This document shows positions 62,327-64,000 of a stretch of 64,000 nucleotides of DNA, in pieces. The notes beneath the pieces are model-generated. The model had not been told where the DNA came from and did not search any database. It saw only the letters and a program-made list of their open reading frames with translations. The DNA lies in NCBI RefSeq assembly GCF_047948215.1, contig NC_134458.1, forward strand, positions 133,737,571-133,801,570. The letters run 5' to 3'. Numbering within the stretch: position 1 is the stretch's first letter; each line of letters begins with the position of its first letter. Source of the stretch: Lycorma delicatula. Lineage: Eukaryota > Arthropoda > Insecta > Hemiptera > Fulgoridae. The translations under genes and the position numbers were made by a program.

Positions 62327-63013
62327 TTAACAGACAAATATGGAAATTTTTTTGTTATATATATATATATATATATTGTTGCCAAATGGCTTTGATGCCA
62401 TGTGGCACCTTAGAATCTTGTGATAGCCCTGAAAAGTGCTTTTGGTTTTTAGAGTGGTGGCCCTGAAAAAGGCTGTTTGTGTGCTTGGTGAGACAGCCCT
62501 GAGAAGAGCTGTTGAATCTGGTAGCTGTTCTCCGGAGATGTCGGCCAGGCTGTAATCAGGAAGTAGCGGCTCGTCCATTGAAATCGTATTGAGCTTCGCT
62601 TCAACGGCAGTTTTGTCCCCACTATAGCGAGGCAATGGTGGCCCCCAGAGCCCAGTAGTGTCAGGTCGGGGTCGGTCGTCTTCCCCCCCGGCGGTCAAGG
62701 AGATTCTCCCCGAGCGATCCCACGTTAGGCCGGCTCCTGCTGGTAGGGCCTTTGGTCGGCCCGCCGGCCAGGGCGCTTGAATCCCGTCAAGCTGGGGCAG
62801 GAAGGTGACCCCCGCACCCAGCGGCTCCCTCGGAGGGCCAGCAAGGCCTGCTGCTGCGCCGGGAGGTCCCACATTCTTCTTCTTGGTCACCTCTTCTTGG
62901 ACCACCACCAGGAGCTGACCTCCTGGTGGTGGTCCGCGAGAGAATTGCTTTCGGAACGGAACGCAAATATAGCTGAAGACAAATATCCCCCCTATTAATC
63001 GCAGAATCTGCAC
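62327..63013 (-). CDS. GC-rich uncharacterised 228-codon open frame
   Basis: This is the longest non-simple-repeat frame outside mobile-element genes. It begins at a Met with a short hydrophobic segment (LRLIGGIFVFSYICVPF) that could be a signal sequence. It continues Pro/Gly/Ala-rich (GPPGAAAGLAGPPREPLGAG), then an acidic stretch (MDEPLLPDYSLADISGEQ), then three related segments (TALLRAV, TAFFRAT, STFQGY). The last codons come from a (TA)n tract, so the true end, if any, is probably earlier. The GC content is much higher than the rest of the window. It may be a real gene, a fragment of a mobile-element ORF1, or a chance frame in GC-rich DNA. No family was recognised. Confidence 0.3.
   Translation of the reverse strand: MQILRLIGGIFVFSYICVPFRKQFSRGPPPGGQLLVVVQEEVTKKKNVGPPGAAAGLAGPPREPLGAGVTFLPQLDGIQAPWPAGRPKALPAGAGLTWDRSGRISLTAGGEDDRPRPDTTGLWGPPLPRYSGDKTAVEAKLNTISMDEPLLPDYSLADISGEQLPDSTALLRAVSPSTQTAFFRATTLKTKSTFQGYHKILRCHMASKPFGNNIYIYIYNKKISIFVC
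62357..62376. repeat. Short (TA)n microsatellite
   Basis: About ten TA units lie at the left edge of the GC-rich block. Confidence 0.9.
62380..62407. repeat. Hairpin at edge of GC-rich block
   Basis: tgccaaatggc and gccatgtggca pair with one mismatch around a 6-base loop. Confidence 0.8.
62420..62520 (-). repeat. Three histone-3'-end-like stem-loops
   Basis: On the minus strand, three short stem-loops occur in a row: agctct-tctc-agggct, agcctt-tttc-agggcc (followed by accac) and agcact-tttc-agggct. The replication-dependent histone mRNA consensus is a 6 bp stem ending in T-A around a TTTC-type loop. Two copies keep the TTTC loop, and each stem has at most one mismatch. They fall inside the C-terminal part of the GC-rich frame. 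No histone-coding sequence is present nearby. Confidence 0.55.
62899..62935. repeat. Perfect GC-rich hairpin, 16 bp arms
   Basis: ggaccaccaccaggag, a ctgac loop, then ctcctggtggtggtcc. The hairpin is highly stable in DNA or RNA and lies near the N-terminal coding part of the GC-rich frame (encoding RGPPPGGQLLVVVQ). Confidence 0.95.
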
Positions 63014-63119
63014 AACAGTCCCTTACTGCAGGGTCTTTTTTATTATTGAGCGGGCATTTGTTTATGTCGGTTATATGTTAGTTTTGCTTATGGATGGAAT
63101 TGTGAATTGGGTTCCGATG

Positions 63120-63303
63120 CTTACAGATTAATTTTTCTTTTTTGTCTGTTTAACCTCCAGATCCACCTTTAGGTATTGCTTCAGAGGATGAAATAAATGA
63201 TTTCTAGCGTGCCATGCCTGATCGTGATTCGAACCCGAGACCTCCGGATGAAAGGCCGAGACGCTACCACTCGCGTCACGGAGATCGACTTACAGATCAA
63301 TTT
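63120..63303. repeat. Target-site duplication (15 bp) flanking SINE S1
   Basis: cttacagattaattt at 63120-63134 and cttacagatcaattt at 63289-63303, one mismatch. Confidence 0.85.
63135..63288 (-). mobile_element. tRNA-derived SINE (family S1), full length
   Basis: On the minus strand the element starts gatctccgtgacgcgagtgg then tagcgtctcggcc (A-box side). It has a B box (gggttcgaatcac) and a tail of cctctgaagcaatacctaaa, ggtggatctggaggtta and A-rich sequence. It is bracketed by a 15 bp target-site duplication, and its length (154 bp) matches the copy at 11872. Confidence 0.9.
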
Positions 63304-63304
63304 G

Positions 63305-64000
63305 AAAATTGTTAATGGATTGACCATTACTGACCATTAGCAAAGTGCTTGTGTCTTCCTGCATGATTCCCCTTCTGTACGTCCACTGTAGACCACTAGT
63401 GCTTTGCGGTCTAGCAGGAATGCGCCTGAGAGGATCCTAGTTGTTGGAGGATGCAATGCACTCCCTTCGCTGGAGGGAGTTGCATGTGCTTCTCCGGAGG
63501 ATTTGTATTAGTCGATGGGACTAAATTGTAACACAGAGGAAAGAAGGATGATAGGTGAATTAAAAGAATTTTTTTAAATTGAGAGAAAACTTATCTCCTG
63601 AAGATGGTCGAATGACCGAAAGTACTAGAGAAACACAAATTGTTGGTAAGGTTGATTTTCAGTTTATTTTTACATAACTGAATTAAGGTTTCGTAGACTC
63701 TTCTTCAATCTCGCCATCTTCTTTGTCTTACATCGGCCGGGCCACGGCTGAACCGACTTCGTATTCTTAAGGTTTATTTACTTTTTCTCTCTTCTTTGGC
63801 CTGCCTTTCCGTATTTTGTAAATAATTATAGATCGTAACCTCAGAAAGATCTGTGAGCCCTGAAAAAGACAACACAGGGGAAAGAGCAGGCCTCTTCGCT
63901 CTTCCATCAGTGAATTGCTGAGCTTTTGCTTCCATTTTCGTCGGTAACTTTCAGCGATCTTCATATAATCGCTCTTGCTTTGCTGTGCGCTGCTTATAAA
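63305..64000. other. Mixed-composition DNA, no gene recognised
   Basis: Higher GC than the window average, with a small hairpin (ctccc/gggag type) at about 63464-63477. The frame at 63767-63964 shows no motif. It may be the far part of the same GC-rich element or a gene's flank. Confidence 0.4.

Noticed and set aside
62777..62998. 73-codon plus frame
   Set aside because: Antisense within the GC-rich block. The minus frame is longer and better supported.
63590..63640. ctgaaga ... gaaa pattern resembling a hammerhead ribozyme core (also at 40240 and, inverted, near 34540)
   Set aside because: A short stem II can be drawn, but stems I and III and the cleavage triplet could not be found.

Overview
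This is a eukaryotic, AT-rich and gene-poor window. It is almost certainly from an arthropod and most likely an insect; a sap-feeding hemipteran fits the repeat style, but that is inference. There is no prokaryotic gene organisation: long AT-rich non-coding DNA is interrupted by microsatellites, tRNA-derived SINEs, decayed non-LTR retrotransposons (LINEs), a Penelope-like element (PLE), a broken mariner-type transposase and a dispersed ~0.7 kb repeat. No complete host protein-coding gene can be read. Most long open frames come from simple repeats or lie antisense to transposable-element genes.

Layout. 1-12 kb: the end of a family A repeat copy, a GC-rich block with a 168 bp tandem duplication, a LINE ORF2 tail (2.0-2.5 kb), a SINE remnant, (CA/TA)n arrays, one weak candidate exon (6.37 kb), a second LINE tail carrying an RNase H domain (10.1-10.8 kb), a 156 bp tandem repeat, and an older SINE split by a younger SINE (11.64-12.1 kb). 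12-22 kb: AT-rich DNA, a CpG-rich inverted-repeat relic, a LINE tail, a perfect 28 bp palindrome, a decayed mariner/IS630-type transposase (18.2-19.1 kb) and a 5'-truncated R1-clade LINE (19.87-21.77 kb). 22-34 kb: two family A copies, an exceptional 1.2 kb tetranucleotide array (25.0-26.2 kb), a SINE-like relic and another R1-type LINE tail. 34-47 kb: mostly featureless AT-rich DNA, a weak reverse-transcriptase relic (42.3 kb), a pair of 95 bp direct repeats, and a hidden degenerate 25 bp minisatellite (44.87-45.36 kb). 47-50.5 kb: a decayed PLE with reverse transcriptase and GIY-YIG endonuclease, then a full-length SINE with target-site duplication. 50.5-62 kb: repeats, (CT)n, two inverted family A copies, and two candidate terminal exons of unrecognised host genes. 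62.3-64 kb: a GC-rich 228-codon open frame with a perfect 16 bp-arm hairpin and three histone-3'-end-like stem-loops, then another SINE with target-site duplication.

The elements work as layers of mobile DNA rather than as a pathway. SINEs depend on LINE proteins for mobility, and two SINE families with different tRNA-like heads share a 3' tail, pointing to a common LINE partner. I see no novel defence, metabolic or regulatory system. The points most worth checking are the hidden minisatellite, the histone-like stem-loop cluster in the GC-rich frame, the layered tetranucleotide array, the PLE, the nested and tail-sharing SINEs, and the two terminal-exon candidates.
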